A DNA stretch of 64,000 nucleotides from Pyxidicoccus sp. MSG2 (GTDB taxonomy: Bacteria; Myxococcota; Myxococcia; Myxococcales; Myxococcaceae): contig NZ_JAPNKC010000001.1 of assembly GCF_026626705.1 (NCBI RefSeq), positions 7,582,001 through 7,646,000 on the forward strand, read 5' to 3'. Positions 53,814 to 63,759 of the stretch are shown piece after piece (the stretch's first letter is position 1; every line of letters starts with the position of its first letter). The position numbers were made by a program, and so were the translations under genes. The notes beneath the pieces were generated by a model that worked only from the letters and a program-made list of their open reading frames with translations, was not told the origin of the DNA and did no database searches.

Positions 53814-56800
53814 TCATTTGATGTAGGGCCGGATGGTGAAGACCTGGCTGGGAGAGTCCGTGCAGTTTCCCGCCAGGTCGCACGCCCTCACGAACCAGGT
53901 GTGCTCGGCGTAGTCCAGGAACTCCTCCAGGTAGAGCACCTCGCGCGAATCGGGGACCGCGTGCTCCTGGTCATCGATGACCACCGTGTATTGGACGTAG
54001 TGCTGGTCGTCGTACGAGGGCACCCACTCGAAGATGTAGAGAGGATTTTCCCACACGACTTCCTCGGGAGACGGCGCCATGAGAAAGGGCGCGGTCGGCG
54101 CCTGGAGGTCGACGGAGAAGGACGCCCAGACGCTGCTCGTGCACTGCGCGCTGGCATCGCAGGCGGTGACCCGCCAGGTGTGGGCGCCCTCGGCGAGGTT
54201 CGCCGTGGGCGTGTATCGCGTCACCGCTCCCCCGAGCGTCACCGGCGTGCCCCCGCTCCATTCGAGGACATACGACGTGATGCCCACGTCGTCCGTGGCG
54301 GGGGCCCAGGAGAACTCGGGTCGAGGGGTGGCGACATAGGTGCTTCCCGTGGGGGCCAGGGGCACCGGGGCGGTGGGCTGCGTTCCAACGACCTCGAACG
54401 AGCGGACCGGCGTCGACCCGCAGTGGTCGAAGCGGTCACACGCGGTGACAATCACGAAGTGGACGCCCGGTGACAGGCTGGTGGTCAGGACATGGGAGGT
54501 GACGCTCCCTCCAAGGGTGATGGCGGCTCCGCCATCGATGCGCAATTGCTGGTACGTGACGCCCGTGGCGTCCTGCGCGGCCTGCCAGGAGAACATCGGC
54601 CGGGTCGCGGTGAGCGCGCCTTCCGCGGGAGCCTGAATCGAGAACGCGAGGGGCGGCAAGGTGTCCACACTGAACGTGCGGACGCCGCTGGTCGAGCAGT
54701 TGCCCGCGGTGTCGCAGGCCCGGACCGTCCAGGAGTGGAAGCCGTCCGTCAGGCCCGTCGACGGTGTGTAGGACGTCGAGTAGGTGGTCGCGCTTTGAGC
54801 GCCGGAGTCGATGCTCCATCGATACGAGACGGAGCTCGCGTCCGTGGACGCGGACCAGGTGAACGTCGGGCGCTCCGTGGCGATGAGGGAGTCCTGAGCC
54901 GGGCTCGTGAGCGTGGGGTACGAGGGGGCCACGGAGTCCACGTAGAAGCTGCGTGTGGAGGAGCTGGTGCAGTTCTGGTGCGTGTCACACGCCACCACCC
55001 GCCAGGAGTGACGGCCCTCGCTCAGGGCGGTGGGCCAGTTGTACCCCGCGGCGGCGCCGATGGGGCCGGTGCTGATGCCGTCCATGATGACCTGGTAGCT
55101 GGAGATGCCGCTGGCGTCGGTGGCATGCGCCCAGCGCAGCGCGGGACGCGGGTCGGTCATGTACTGCGCGTCCGCTGGCAGGGTGAGCACGGGCGCGGTG
55201 GGCGGCACCCGGTCGAGCACGAAGAAGTTCTCATAAATGGAGTTGCGCCAGTTGCCGTAGGCATCCACCGCGCGCACGTACCAGCGGTGGGTGCCGTCGC
55301 TCACGTTCGTGAGGCCCAGCGCGGTGCCGCCCGTTCGGGCGTAGAAGGCGCCGTCCAGGAACACGTCATAGTTCACATAGAAGTCCGGAGCCGCCTGCCA
55401 CGTGAGGTAGGGCGTCTGGTTGAGGCGCGCGGAGTTCGCGGGGCTGACGACATCGAAGACGGGGGGCGGCGTCTGCTCGCCGAGGGTGAGCGCGCAGTCG
55501 GCGGCGAGCTTCGCATTGATGACGCCGGGGTAGCGCATCAGTCCGTTGAGCTGCGGAGCAATCGTATACCCGAAGCACGATTGATAGACGTACGGCGTGG
55601 CCTGCGGCCTCAGGCTCTTGATGAGGCTTGCAACGCCACTGACGATGGGCGTGGCCGCGGAGGTCCCGTTGAAGGGGGCGAACCGATTGCCAGGAAAGAG
55701 GGAGACCAGGTCGCTGCCGTTGCCGGCAAAGGCATCACTGCCAAACGCCGCGGAGTCCACGGAAACCGCGCCGAAGTTGGAGGCATGGACGGTGCCATTG
55801 GCCTCCGTGAAGAAGTGCGAGCGGTTGAAGTTGTCATCCGCCGCGGCCACCGTCCACAGGTTGTAGAGAGTCATTCCCGCGGGAGAGACCTGGCAGGAGG
55901 CATTTCCGCAGTCGAGGTTGAGATTCTCATTCCCCGCCGCCGCGATGAACTGGATGTCGCGCTCTCCCGCGCGGCGGATGGCCGCGTAGAGTGGATCGTT
56001 GTCATTGTTCTGGAAGACGCTCTGGCTGCCTCCGGAATAGTTGATGATGTGCGCGCCGTTGCGGGTGGCGTAGTCGATGGCGTTGATGACCTGGTAGTAG
56101 CCGAAGCTCCGCTCGGGGTCCGAGGCCAGGGAGACATTCAAGGCGAGGACCCGCGCGGCCCAGTTCACTCCCGACATTCCGTAGCCATTGCCGGCACGTG
56201 CGCCGATGAGCCCCGCGACCGCCGTGCCATGCGTGCGCGCGGCCTCGGGCGGCAGGCAGCGCGTGTCGGACCAGGCGTTCGCCAGGGTGCAGGCGCCGAC
56301 GAAGTCCGGCATGTCCGCGTGACCCAGGTCGACTTGCGTATCCACCACCGCGACCGTGGAGAAATAGAACTGGCCCCGGCCGTGCGCGGCGAGCGTCACG
56401 TCCCAGGCTTCGTCGGCGTCGATGTCGAAGTCATAGGGGCTGCCGGTGATGCTGGTGCGCTGCCCGACGTTGTAGAGGTACCACTGGTTCTGGGTCCAGG
56501 ACGCGCCCGTCGACAGCAGCGGGTCGTTCCAGATGACCCCGGCTTCGTGGGGCTCGTCCGGGACATAGACGATGTCCGCGTTGACGCCCTGGAGCAGTCC
56601 CCGGACCGAGGCCGGGGAGAGCGTCTGGGGCAACTCGAAGAAGTGCCAGCCGTAGAAGAGCTCATGCCATGCGAGAGCACCCAGGGTGCTCCGCACGCGC
56701 TCCCGCTGGCCGGCGAGGTCGTCTTCCGGAAGCCGGACGAGGGCCATGCGCGACGGACGCTCACGCAGGGACACGCGCAGGTCCTTCTGCCGCTTCACGG

Positions 56801-57068
56801 GTTCCTGCACCTCACCCTGGAACGGTGCGACCTTCGGATACGCCACCTCCAGGCCCGGCCCCGAGGACGGCGCGGCCGAGGGCAGCACGGGTCCCAACTC
56901 ATGGGCGGGGACGGGCGGCAGGGCTCGAATCCAGTCCGTGCTGGTGGCGCCTGGAGCTTCCAACAACTGGTCCGCTCTCAGGGACTGCGCCTGGGCGGGA
57001 GCGGCGAACAGCGTGACGAACGCCCCGGTCCACAGGGCCGGGACGAGTCTTCTTCGGACAGCGTGCAT
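53814..57068 (-). CDS. Secreted subtilisin-like S8 protease with Ig-like repeats
   Basis: The 1084-residue protein has a signal peptide (LVPALWTGAFVTLFAAPAQAQ), a propeptide-like region to about residue 210, then the S8 catalytic domain. Asp is in VAVVDTQVDLGH, His in ARTHGTAVAGLIGA, Asn in AAAGNEN and Ser in NGTSAATPIVSGVASL. From about residue 540, five beta-sandwich modules of about 95 residues follow. Each has a pattern such as SPAQDSLIATERPTFTWSAS and ends HSWTVRACDTAGNCSTS, so they are Ig or fibronectin-III-like. It is probably cell-surface attached or released as a lytic enzyme in predation. A GAGGGG site precedes the ATG. Confidence 0.93.
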   Translation of the reverse strand: MHAVRRRLVPALWTGAFVTLFAAPAQAQSLRADQLLEAPGATSTDWIRALPPVPAHELGPVLPSAAPSSGPGLEVAYPKVAPFQGEVQEPVKRQKDLRVSLRERPSRMALVRLPEDDLAGQRERVRSTLGALAWHELFYGWHFFELPQTLSPASVRGLLQGVNADIVYVPDEPHEAGVIWNDPLLSTGASWTQNQWYLYNVGQRTSITGSPYDFDIDADEAWDVTLAAHGRGQFYFSTVAVVDTQVDLGHADMPDFVGACTLANAWSDTRCLPPEAARTHGTAVAGLIGARAGNGYGMSGVNWAARVLALNVSLASDPERSFGYYQVINAIDYATRNGAHIINYSGGSQSVFQNNDNDPLYAAIRRAGERDIQFIAAAGNENLNLDCGNASCQVSPAGMTLYNLWTVAAADDNFNRSHFFTEANGTVHASNFGAVSVDSAAFGSDAFAGNGSDLVSLFPGNRFAPFNGTSAATPIVSGVASLIKSLRPQATPYVYQSCFGYTIAPQLNGLMRYPGVINAKLAADCALTLGEQTPPPVFDVVSPANSARLNQTPYLTWQAAPDFYVNYDVFLDGAFYARTGGTALGLTNVSDGTHRWYVRAVDAYGNWRNSIYENFFVLDRVPPTAPVLTLPADAQYMTDPRPALRWAHATDASGISSYQVIMDGISTGPIGAAAGYNWPTALSEGRHSWRVVACDTHQNCTSSSTRSFYVDSVAPSYPTLTSPAQDSLIATERPTFTWSASTDASSVSYRWSIDSGAQSATTYSTSYTPSTGLTDGFHSWTVRACDTAGNCSTSGVRTFSVDTLPPLAFSIQAPAEGALTATRPMFSWQAAQDATGVTYQQLRIDGGAAITLGGSVTSHVLTTSLSPGVHFVIVTACDRFDHCGSTPVRSFEVVGTQPTAPVPLAPTGSTYVATPRPEFSWAPATDDVGITSYVLEWSGGTPVTLGGAVTRYTPTANLAEGAHTWRVTACDASAQCTSSVWASFSVDLQAPTAPFLMAPSPEEVVWENPLYIFEWVPSYDDQHYVQYTVVIDDQEHAVPDSREVLYLEEFLDYAEHTWFVRACDLAGNCTDSPSQVFTIRPYIK

Positions 57069-57300
57069 GAGTTCCCCTCGAGAAGTCGGCGGAGGTGGGG
57101 CTCCGCCATTGCTTTACGGAATCACCCGGAAAGCAGGTATCACAAGGGTACGTATGGCCGCATGTGCGAGCCTGGCGAGAAGCTGCGCGTCTGCCGTCGG
57201 CCGCGTCGCGCCGTGATTTCGAACGCGGCCCGGGCTCCTGCCTCGCGCAGGGGGCCACCGTGGCTGGTGAGCCCTGGCGAGGCGGAGGTCTGGCGCCATC

Positions 57301-58275
57301 TCAGTGGATTCGCAGCGCGAACTTGCCCACGTGGTGCTTGAGCACTTCCTGCTGCGCCCGGGCGGCCTCCTCCATCGCGTAGAGGTGGCTGACTTCCAGG
57401 TGGAAGGGCTCCGCTTCGATGAGCTCGTTGAGCCGTCCTAAGATCTTCTGGCTGGGGGTGCCATCGTAGGCGATGACCTCGATGCCCTTGGGGCCCTTCG
57501 GGACCGGCTCCACGCCATTCGGGTAGGCGATGCGGCCGCCCTGGCGGACGTGCTTCAGTGCAGCCTGGCAGGCGTCACCGCCCGCCAGCACCAGCGCCGC
57601 ATCGAGCCCATCCGGCGCGAAGTCGCGGCAGGCCTTCTCCACGTCTCCGTGGTGGCCCTCGACGACCGTGTCCGCGCCAAGGCGACGCGCCAGCTCCACC
57701 CCGTCCTTGCCCGAGGCGACCGCCAGCACCTTCGCCCCCATCCGCCTGGCGAGCTGCAGCGCGATGTGCCCCACGCCGCCGCTGGCGCCGTAGATGAGCA
57801 GGCGCTGCCCCGACTCGAGCTTGAGGTGGTCCTCGAGCCCGCGAAGCGCGGTGATGCCGTCCGCCGCGAGCGCCGCCGCCTGCTCCACCTTCATTCCCTT
57901 GGGAATCCGCGCTGCGTGCTTCGCCTTCACTGCGGTGAACTCCGCGTAGAAGCCGCCCTTGGGACTTCCGAGCACGAAGGCGTAGACACGCTCCCCCACC
58001 TTGTAATCCTTCACGTCCTTGCCGACTGCGACCACCTCTCCCGCGCCGTCGGAGCCGGGGACGTAGGGAAACCGCGGGCCCCCTTCAATCATGTCGGCCA
58101 TCACCCCTTCTCGCTCCCAGGCATCCCAGACGCCCACCCCGGCCGCGCCGACGCGGATGAGGAGCTCATCGTCACCACACTGGGGAACAGGCAGCGTCTT
58201 GATGCCGATGACCTCCGGACCACCGAAGTGGTCGAGCGCCGCGGCTTTCATCGTTTCGGGAATGGATGTGGCCAT
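57301..58275 (-). CDS. Zinc-independent NADP-dependent quinone oxidoreductase (MDR family)
   Basis: The 324-residue medium-chain dehydrogenase has a GroES-like N-part (ALDHFGGPEVIGIKTLPVP) and a Rossmann part with LLIYGASGGVGHIALQLARRMGAKVLAVA. It lacks the Cys ligands for catalytic zinc. That fits the quinone oxidoreductase/enoyl reductase type, which reduces quinones or enones with NADPH. The length is normal. It is a single gene downstream of the divergent iron permease-like gene. Confidence 0.9.
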   Translation of the reverse strand: MATSIPETMKAAALDHFGGPEVIGIKTLPVPQCGDDELLIRVGAAGVGVWDAWEREGVMADMIEGGPRFPYVPGSDGAGEVVAVGKDVKDYKVGERVYAFVLGSPKGGFYAEFTAVKAKHAARIPKGMKVEQAAALAADGITALRGLEDHLKLESGQRLLIYGASGGVGHIALQLARRMGAKVLAVASGKDGVELARRLGADTVVEGHHGDVEKACRDFAPDGLDAALVLAGGDACQAALKHVRQGGRIAYPNGVEPVPKGPKGIEVIAYDGTPSQKILGRLNELIEAEPFHLEVSHLYAMEEAARAQQEVLKHHVGKFALRIH

Positions 58276-58487
58276 GCTGAGACTCCTCCTCGGGTGAACC
58301 GGGTCGTCCCGAGAGGATGAGCACTCCCCGCGGTCACCGTCAGGGTTCGCTCTTCCAGCGTCTCAGCGGGCAAGGGAGGGGAGGGTGCCTCTCGCAGGGG
58401 AGGGGAGGAGTGCGGGCAGGCTGGCTGCCGAGCGCCCGCCTGGGCTGCGACTCCTGAGACCTGTCGGACGAGCCAGTTCTCGTTTTC

Positions 58488-58946
58488 ATGTCTACATACA
58501 AACGGATGAGCGAGCGCTTCAATAGATTCGCGCATGCCGTTGCCGAGCATGTGGGCACCCCGCGCGCCTTCGTGGCCGCCCTCGTGGTCGTACTTGGCTG
58601 GGCACTGACGGGGCCGCTGTTTCACTTCAGTGATGCCTGGCAACTGGTCATCAACACCTCCACCACCATCATCACCTTCTTGATGGTGTTCATCATCCAG
58701 GCGACCCAGAACCGGGATGCGAAGGCGCTTCACCTGAAGGTGGATGAGCTGATTCGTGTGCAGGCCCATGCCCGAGCTGTCTTTGAGGACCTCGAAGACG
58801 CGAGCGATGAAGAGCTCGCGGAGCTCGCAAGCCAGTTCAGCCGTGTGCGCCTGGGGGCCAAGAAGCGCCGTCACGTCGCAGCGAGCAAGGACGAGCTGAA
58901 GGGGACTCCTTCGCCGAGGGAGACGACTCACACTGACGAGTCGTGA
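58488..58946 (+). CDS. Low-affinity iron permease family membrane protein
   Basis: The 152-residue protein has two membrane helices (TPRAFVAALVVVLGWALTGPLF and TTIITFLMVFIIQATQNRD). The sequence INTSTTIITFLMVFIIQ.TQNRDAKALHLKVDELIR is characteristic of the low-affinity iron permease family, here as the short bacterial form. Its role in iron transport is inferred from the family and is not proven for bacteria. A 7-bp inverted repeat (ACGACTC/GAGTCGT) overlaps the stop codon. Confidence 0.88.
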   Translation: MSTYKRMSERFNRFAHAVAEHVGTPRAFVAALVVVLGWALTGPLFHFSDAWQLVINTSTTIITFLMVFIIQATQNRDAKALHLKVDELIRVQAHARAVFEDLEDASDEELAELASQFSRVRLGAKKRRHVAASKDELKGTPSPRETTHTDES

Positions 58947-59123
58947 GGGGCGCAGGTGGCGGAGTCCTCCTCGATTCAACCGTCGTACGGGTGCATCGAA
59001 GTGGCCTCATGCTCCGCGCGTAAGTGGCCCTTCCCGCCTGACCGTGCCGCGCGCAATCTGGCCCCACTCCATTTTCCGTGGACGGCCCGAGCAACGCCAC
59101 CCTTCGCAGCACGGAGCACGCCG

Positions 59124-59720
59124 ATGCTACAAGACCCTCATCGCCGCCGGATCCTGCAGCTGTCGCTGCTCGCCGCCGCTTCCGGCCTGATGCCGTTCGA
59201 CACCGCAAGCGCCGCCGGTCAGAATGTCGGCGACGGCAAGGCCGAGGGCACGAGCGGCCCCGGTGACTTCGACTTCTTCCTGGGCACCTGGACGGTCAGG
59301 CATCGACGCCTGAAGCAGCGACTTGCCAACAACAACGAGTGGCAGGAGTTCGACGGCACCTGCCGCGTCTGGCCGTTGCTCGGCGGCGTCGCCAACATCA
59401 ACGAGCGTGTGGTGAACCGGCCGGACGGCGTCTATCGCGGGCTGGGGCTGCGCGCCTTCGATGCGAGGACGAAGACCTGGGCCGACTGGAACCTGGACGC
59501 GCGCCATCCGCACAAGCTCGACGTGCCCATCATCGGCACCTTCGCGAACGGCGTGGGTACCTTCCTGTCCGACGATACGTTCGAGGGCAGGCCCATCAAG
59601 GTGCGCGGCATCTTCTCGAAAATCACTCCTACGTCCGCGCAATGGGAGCAGGCGTTTTCGCCTGACGGCGGCAGGACCTGGGAGACGAACTGGGTGATGC
59701 GCTACACGCGTACGGCGTGA
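59124..59720 (+). CDS. Tat-exported protein of unknown function
   Basis: The 198-residue protein starts MLQDPHRRRILQLSLLAAAS, a twin-arginine export signal, with cleavage near SAA. The mature part begins DFDFFLGTWTVRHRRLKQRL and continues FDGTCRVWPLLGGVANINE, a lipocalin or DUF1579-like beta barrel. Similar proteins bind small hydrophobic ligands, but the family assignment is only moderate. The ATG at 59124 is right for a signal peptide, while the longer frame upstream has no meaning. Confidence 0.75.
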   Translation: MLQDPHRRRILQLSLLAAASGLMPFDTASAAGQNVGDGKAEGTSGPGDFDFFLGTWTVRHRRLKQRLANNNEWQEFDGTCRVWPLLGGVANINERVVNRPDGVYRGLGLRAFDARTKTWADWNLDARHPHKLDVPIIGTFANGVGTFLSDDTFEGRPIKVRGIFSKITPTSAQWEQAFSPDGGRTWETNWVMRYTRTA

Positions 59721-59976
59721 GCCGTGACGCCCGCCTGACCCTGCTCTCAGTGCTGGATGGCCGGTGACGGGGTTGTATCCGGAGGAGACCTCCCAGGTGG
59801 TCGTCTGCGTCCGGCCCGAGACGCGAGAGCGCCTCACCCGCGGCGGCGAACAGGGCCTGTCGCGAGCAATCCAAGACATCTGATTCCCGCATTCAGACAA
59901 TGCAGGAACACCATGGGGGCATTGACCCGCTCTGAAGCAGCGGTCTCAACTGTGACAGTCACACACAGGGGAGTCC

Positions 59977-62900
59977 GTGAAACACAATATTGTCACACGT
60001 CTTGTCCAGGCCGTCGTCCTGACGTTCGCTCTTGCTCATTGTGGAGACGCGACTCCGCTGGAGTCCGCGCCCGCCACCCAGAGCACCACCTCCGCCCGCG
60101 CACTCGAAGCGCCGTCCACCACCCGGAGCTTCGTCCCCGGGCAGGTCATCGTGAAGTTCCGCGCCGGCGGCAAGGCCGGCAAGCCCGCCGGCCCGCTGTC
60201 CGTCGGCGGCTTCACCGCGCAGCCCATCCGTCCCATCCGGGAGGGCGTCGAGCTGTGGTCCCTCCAGCCGGCGTCCGTGCTCGAGACGAGCTCCATCGCG
60301 GAGGAGGAAGCGCTCACGCGGGCCGCCATCGACGAGCTCCGCAAGCGGCCGGACGTGGAATACGCCCACGAGAACCTCCTCATGGAGCTCTTCGCCACGC
60401 CGAACGACGAGCACTACTGGCGGCAGTGGCACTACCCGGCCATCAACATGCCGAGGACCTGGGACTTCGTCACCGGCAACGTGAAGATTGCCGTGCTCGA
60501 CTCGGGCAAGCTCCCCCATCCGGACCTCGATGGCCGGTGGCTCCCGGGCTACGACTTCGGCGACGGTGACTCCGACCCCACCGACACGGGCACCTGGCAC
60601 CACGGCACGCACGTGGCTGGCATCCTCGCCGCCCGGACGGGCAATGGCATCGGTGGCGCGGGCATCTGCTGGGGCTGCTCGCTCATCCCCGTGAAGGTCT
60701 TCAGCTCCGCGGGCGAGCTCGACCTGCTCAGGGTGGACGAAGCCATCCACTTCGCCATCCAGCAGGGCGCGCGCGTCATCAACATGAGCTTCGGGTCGAA
60801 GTACACCAATTCGCCTTGCAGCGGCTACCAGCTCCTCCAGAGCGCCGTCGATGCCGCCCTGGCGGCGAACATCGTCGTGGTGGCGGCCGCGGGCAATGAG
60901 AGCTGGCCCACCGCCCAGGTGACGCCCGCCTCCTGCACGGGCGTCATCGCCGTCGGCGCCAGCGACCAGAACGGGCAGAAGGCTCTGTACAGCAACACGG
61001 GCAGCCGCGTGGACATCACCGCGCCTGGAGGAGGAGGCTTCGACAACAGCATGTACGGCATCGGCCTGGGCTGCCCGGTGAACTCGGGCTGGGGATACGC
61101 AGACACGCTGGGCGCCGTGTCTTCATGGGCCATGGAAAAGCCCGCGTCGCAGTTGCTGCCCGGCGACTATTGCTACCGCTACCTCAGCGGCACGTCCATG
61201 GCGGCGCCGCACGTCGCGGGGGTCGCCGCGCTCATCCTCTCGCAGCGGCCGGCGTGGACGGCGGCCCAGGTCACCCAGCGCATCCTTCAGTCCGCGCGCC
61301 CCATCACCAGCTGCCCGAACGACTGTGGCGTGGGACTCATCGACGCGTCCCGGGCCATCGTCACCCCACTGGGAGCCAACGGCTTCAACTGCCTCTCGGG
61401 CTCGGGAACCTTCTGGTGCGAGGGCTCCGTGGACGGAGGCGTGGCCCCCTTCACCCATACGTGGACCGCGGTGAGCAATACGACGGTCACCATGCAGAAC
61501 GGCCCCAACGTGTGGGGAACGTGCACCCCCAACGGCGTCGTGCGGCACACCGTCCGCGACAGCGAGAACACGACGGCCTTCGGCGACATGACCCTCCCCT
61601 GTCCTCCGCCTTTCAGGGATGCCGCCTTCGTCCAGCAGTCCGCGGTGCCCGCTTCCGTGCTGGTGGGCACGCCCTTCACCGTCTCCGTGACGATGCGGAA
61701 CACGGGAAGCCAGGCCTGGACGTCGGCCACCGGCTTCAAGCTGCTCTCCCAGAACCACCAGGGCAACACCACCTGGGGCGTGTCGCGGGTCGAGCTGGCC
61801 AGCGGCGAGAGCATCCAGCCCGGCCAGGAGAAGACCTTCACCTTCAACGTCACCGCGCCAGCCACTCCGGGCACCTACGACTTCCAGTGGCGGATGTTCC
61901 AGGAAGGCGTGGAGTCCTTCGGCCAGCCCAGCCAGAACGTGAGTGTTTCCGTCCAGCTTCCGCCCCGCGCCGCCGCGTTCGTCCGGCAGTCGGTGCCTGG
62001 CCCCATGGGGGCAGGCTGGGGCTACAGCGTCTCCGTGACGATGCGGAACACCGGGAGCGCGACCTGGACCGCGGCCAGCGGCTTCAAGCTCGGTTCCCTG
62101 AATCCACCGGACAACACGACCTGGGGGCTCAACCGGGTGGAGCTCGCTCCGAACGAGGCCATCGCCACGGGTCAGGAGAAGACCTTCACCTTCGCCATCA
62201 CGGCCCCCACCACGGCGGGCCCCTACAACTTCAGCTGGGGCATGCTCCAGGACGGCGCGGGCTTCTTCGGGACGCCCAGCCCGAACGTGAGCGTCTCCGT
62301 CGTGCTTCCCCCCAGGGAAGCCGTCTTCGTCCGGCAGACCGTGCCCGCCTCCGTGAGGGCGGGTGAGGCCTTCACCGTCTCCGTGACGATGAGGAACACG
62401 GGAAGCATGTCCTGGAGCCGGAGCGCCGGCTTCAAGCTGAGCTCCCAGAATCCGACGGACAACACGACCTGGGGGCTCAACCGGGTGGAGCTCGACCCGA
62501 ACGAGGTCATCGCCACGGGGCAGGAGAAGACCTTCGTCTTCACCGCCACGGCCCCTGGCACCGAGGGCTCCTGGCCCTTCCAGTGGCGGATGCTCCAGGA
62601 GGGCCTGACGCCGTTCGGCCAGCTCACCCCGAACGTCATCATCACCGTCCTCCCGCCCACGGTGAATGCCAGCTTCGTCATGCAGGACGTCCCCGCCAGG
62701 GTGACGGCCGGAAGGAGCTTCCAGGTCTCCGTGACGATGAAGAACATTGGCGAGAAGTCCTGGAGCCGGAGCTCCGGCTACAGGCTGGCCGGGCAGGTCA
62801 CGGACTGGGGCGACATCTCGGCGGACCTCGACGGCCGCGACCTGATTCACCCGGGAAGCGAGAAGACCTTCTACATCACCGTCTTCGCGCCGAGCGCCCC

Positions 62901-63054
62901 CGGCACGTATCCCGTGCAGTGGCGGATGTGGGTGCCGGGCCCGGGAGGGTTTGGACAGCTCACGCCCAGGACGAACATCGTGGTCGACCCGGCCTGCCCT
63001 CCGTGCCCACCGGGTCAGCAGTGCCCTGACGTGCTGTGCGAGGAGCCCATGTAG
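59977..63054 (+). CDS. Subtilisin-like S8 protease lipoprotein with four NBR1-Ig-like repeats
   Basis: The 1025-residue protein has a lipoprotein signal with Cys at LAHCGD and a GTG start after GGGGAG. A propeptide (VPGQVIVKFRAGGKAGK ... RPDVEYAHENLLMELF) precedes the S8 domain: Asp in VKIAVLDSGKLPHPDLDG, His in HHGTHVAGILAARTGNG, Asn in AAAGNES and Ser in LSGTSMAAPHVAGVAALIL. From residue 545, four repeats of about 108 residues follow. They have the pattern FTVSVTMRNTGS.AW ... GFKL.SQNP.DNTTWGLNRVEL ... FQWRM, which fits the NBR1-Ig-like or next-to-BRCA1 domain. It ends in a short Cys-rich tail (CPPCPPGQQCPDVLC). It is a surface or released protease. Confidence 0.93.
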   Translation: MKHNIVTRLVQAVVLTFALAHCGDATPLESAPATQSTTSARALEAPSTTRSFVPGQVIVKFRAGGKAGKPAGPLSVGGFTAQPIRPIREGVELWSLQPASVLETSSIAEEEALTRAAIDELRKRPDVEYAHENLLMELFATPNDEHYWRQWHYPAINMPRTWDFVTGNVKIAVLDSGKLPHPDLDGRWLPGYDFGDGDSDPTDTGTWHHGTHVAGILAARTGNGIGGAGICWGCSLIPVKVFSSAGELDLLRVDEAIHFAIQQGARVINMSFGSKYTNSPCSGYQLLQSAVDAALAANIVVVAAAGNESWPTAQVTPASCTGVIAVGASDQNGQKALYSNTGSRVDITAPGGGGFDNSMYGIGLGCPVNSGWGYADTLGAVSSWAMEKPASQLLPGDYCYRYLSGTSMAAPHVAGVAALILSQRPAWTAAQVTQRILQSARPITSCPNDCGVGLIDASRAIVTPLGANGFNCLSGSGTFWCEGSVDGGVAPFTHTWTAVSNTTVTMQNGPNVWGTCTPNGVVRHTVRDSENTTAFGDMTLPCPPPFRDAAFVQQSAVPASVLVGTPFTVSVTMRNTGSQAWTSATGFKLLSQNHQGNTTWGVSRVELASGESIQPGQEKTFTFNVTAPATPGTYDFQWRMFQEGVESFGQPSQNVSVSVQLPPRAAAFVRQSVPGPMGAGWGYSVSVTMRNTGSATWTAASGFKLGSLNPPDNTTWGLNRVELAPNEAIATGQEKTFTFAITAPTTAGPYNFSWGMLQDGAGFFGTPSPNVSVSVVLPPREAVFVRQTVPASVRAGEAFTVSVTMRNTGSMSWSRSAGFKLSSQNPTDNTTWGLNRVELDPNEVIATGQEKTFVFTATAPGTEGSWPFQWRMLQEGLTPFGQLTPNVIITVLPPTVNASFVMQDVPARVTAGRSFQVSVTMKNIGEKSWSRSSGYRLAGQVTDWGDISADLDGRDLIHPGSEKTFYITVFAPSAPGTYPVQWRMWVPGPGGFGQLTPRTNIVVDPACPPCPPGQQCPDVLCEEPM

Positions 63055-63077
63055 CTCTCCGCACCCGGGACCCAGGG

Positions 63078-63102
63078 GTACCGTGGCCGTGGGCCACGGT
63101 AC
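63078..63102. terminator. Bidirectional terminator hairpin
   Basis: A perfect 11-bp stem GTACCGTGGCC/GGCCACGGTAC with a 3-base loop lies between the convergent S8 protease gene and the small gene at 63140. No long T-run follows. Confidence 0.65.
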
Positions 63103-63139
63103 TCTTGCGGCCGGGTTCGTGCGGATGGGTCCGGAAGCG

Positions 63140-63361
63140 CTACTTGATGTTGCCGATGACGTCCATGGCGCCGGAATCCTTCAGGATCTTGGTGATGTAG
63201 GCCACCGTCTCCTGCTGCTTCTGGAGCATCAGCTGGGCCTCGGCGCGGTCACGGTCCGGGCCGGACAGGCCACTGAGGGCCTTCTCCTCCAGCGTGCTCA
63301 GGCGCTGACTGGCACCCATCCCGGCCAGGACGGCGCGATCCGCCGCGCTGTTGATGCTCAT
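63140..63361 (-). CDS. Small helical protein, unknown function
   Basis: The 73-residue protein starts MSINSAADRAVLAGMGASQR and continues LSTLEEKALSGLS, DRDRAEAQLMLQKQQETVAY and ITKILKDSGAMDVIGNIK. It is predicted to be two helices, with no signal or cysteines. The length and helical hairpin resemble type III secretion needle or chaperone subunits, but no key residues support that. An AGGAG site seven bases before the ATG makes it very likely real. Confidence 0.65.
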   Translation of the reverse strand: MSINSAADRAVLAGMGASQRLSTLEEKALSGLSGPDRDRAEAQLMLQKQQETVAYITKILKDSGAMDVIGNIK

Positions 63362-63759
63362 GAGGGTTCTCCTGCGGGTGGGCGATGACGTCCTTTCGGA
63401 TTATCGCAGATCCGCCCCAGAAGTTTCCTCTGCTCAGCGCTCCTGCTGCGCCCAGGCATCGACCCTGGGGCAGGGGACGGGGCGCCCAGGAGCTCTCGGC
63501 CACCGCTCTGGTTGACACGCGGGGACGCTTCTGCTCGCGCAACTCATTCCATACCTTGCCGTCACTCTTCACCGCGAGCTTCAGCAAAATGACTGTCATT
63601 CCCATGGACGCTGGTCTCTCGCGTCCTGCGAGGCTTTCAATTCCTCTCCCTGGATTTCACTCGGCGTCCTGAGCCCTGGGGCCTTCCCGACTCGCATTTT
63701 CCTCGTCAGATGGCTGGAATATGACGCGTCAGGCGATGGGTTTTTTCGCCTGGGGTAGC
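63362..63759. other. Intergenic region without a gene
   Basis: About 400 bases between divergent small genes. Open frames here have no family resemblance. An AT-richer stretch lies near 63700-63760, just before the right-edge lipoprotein, where a promoter could sit. Confidence 0.4.

Noticed and set aside
54492..57341. A 949-codon open frame opposite the S8 protease
   Set aside because: No family features. It is the mirror of the protease coding strand.
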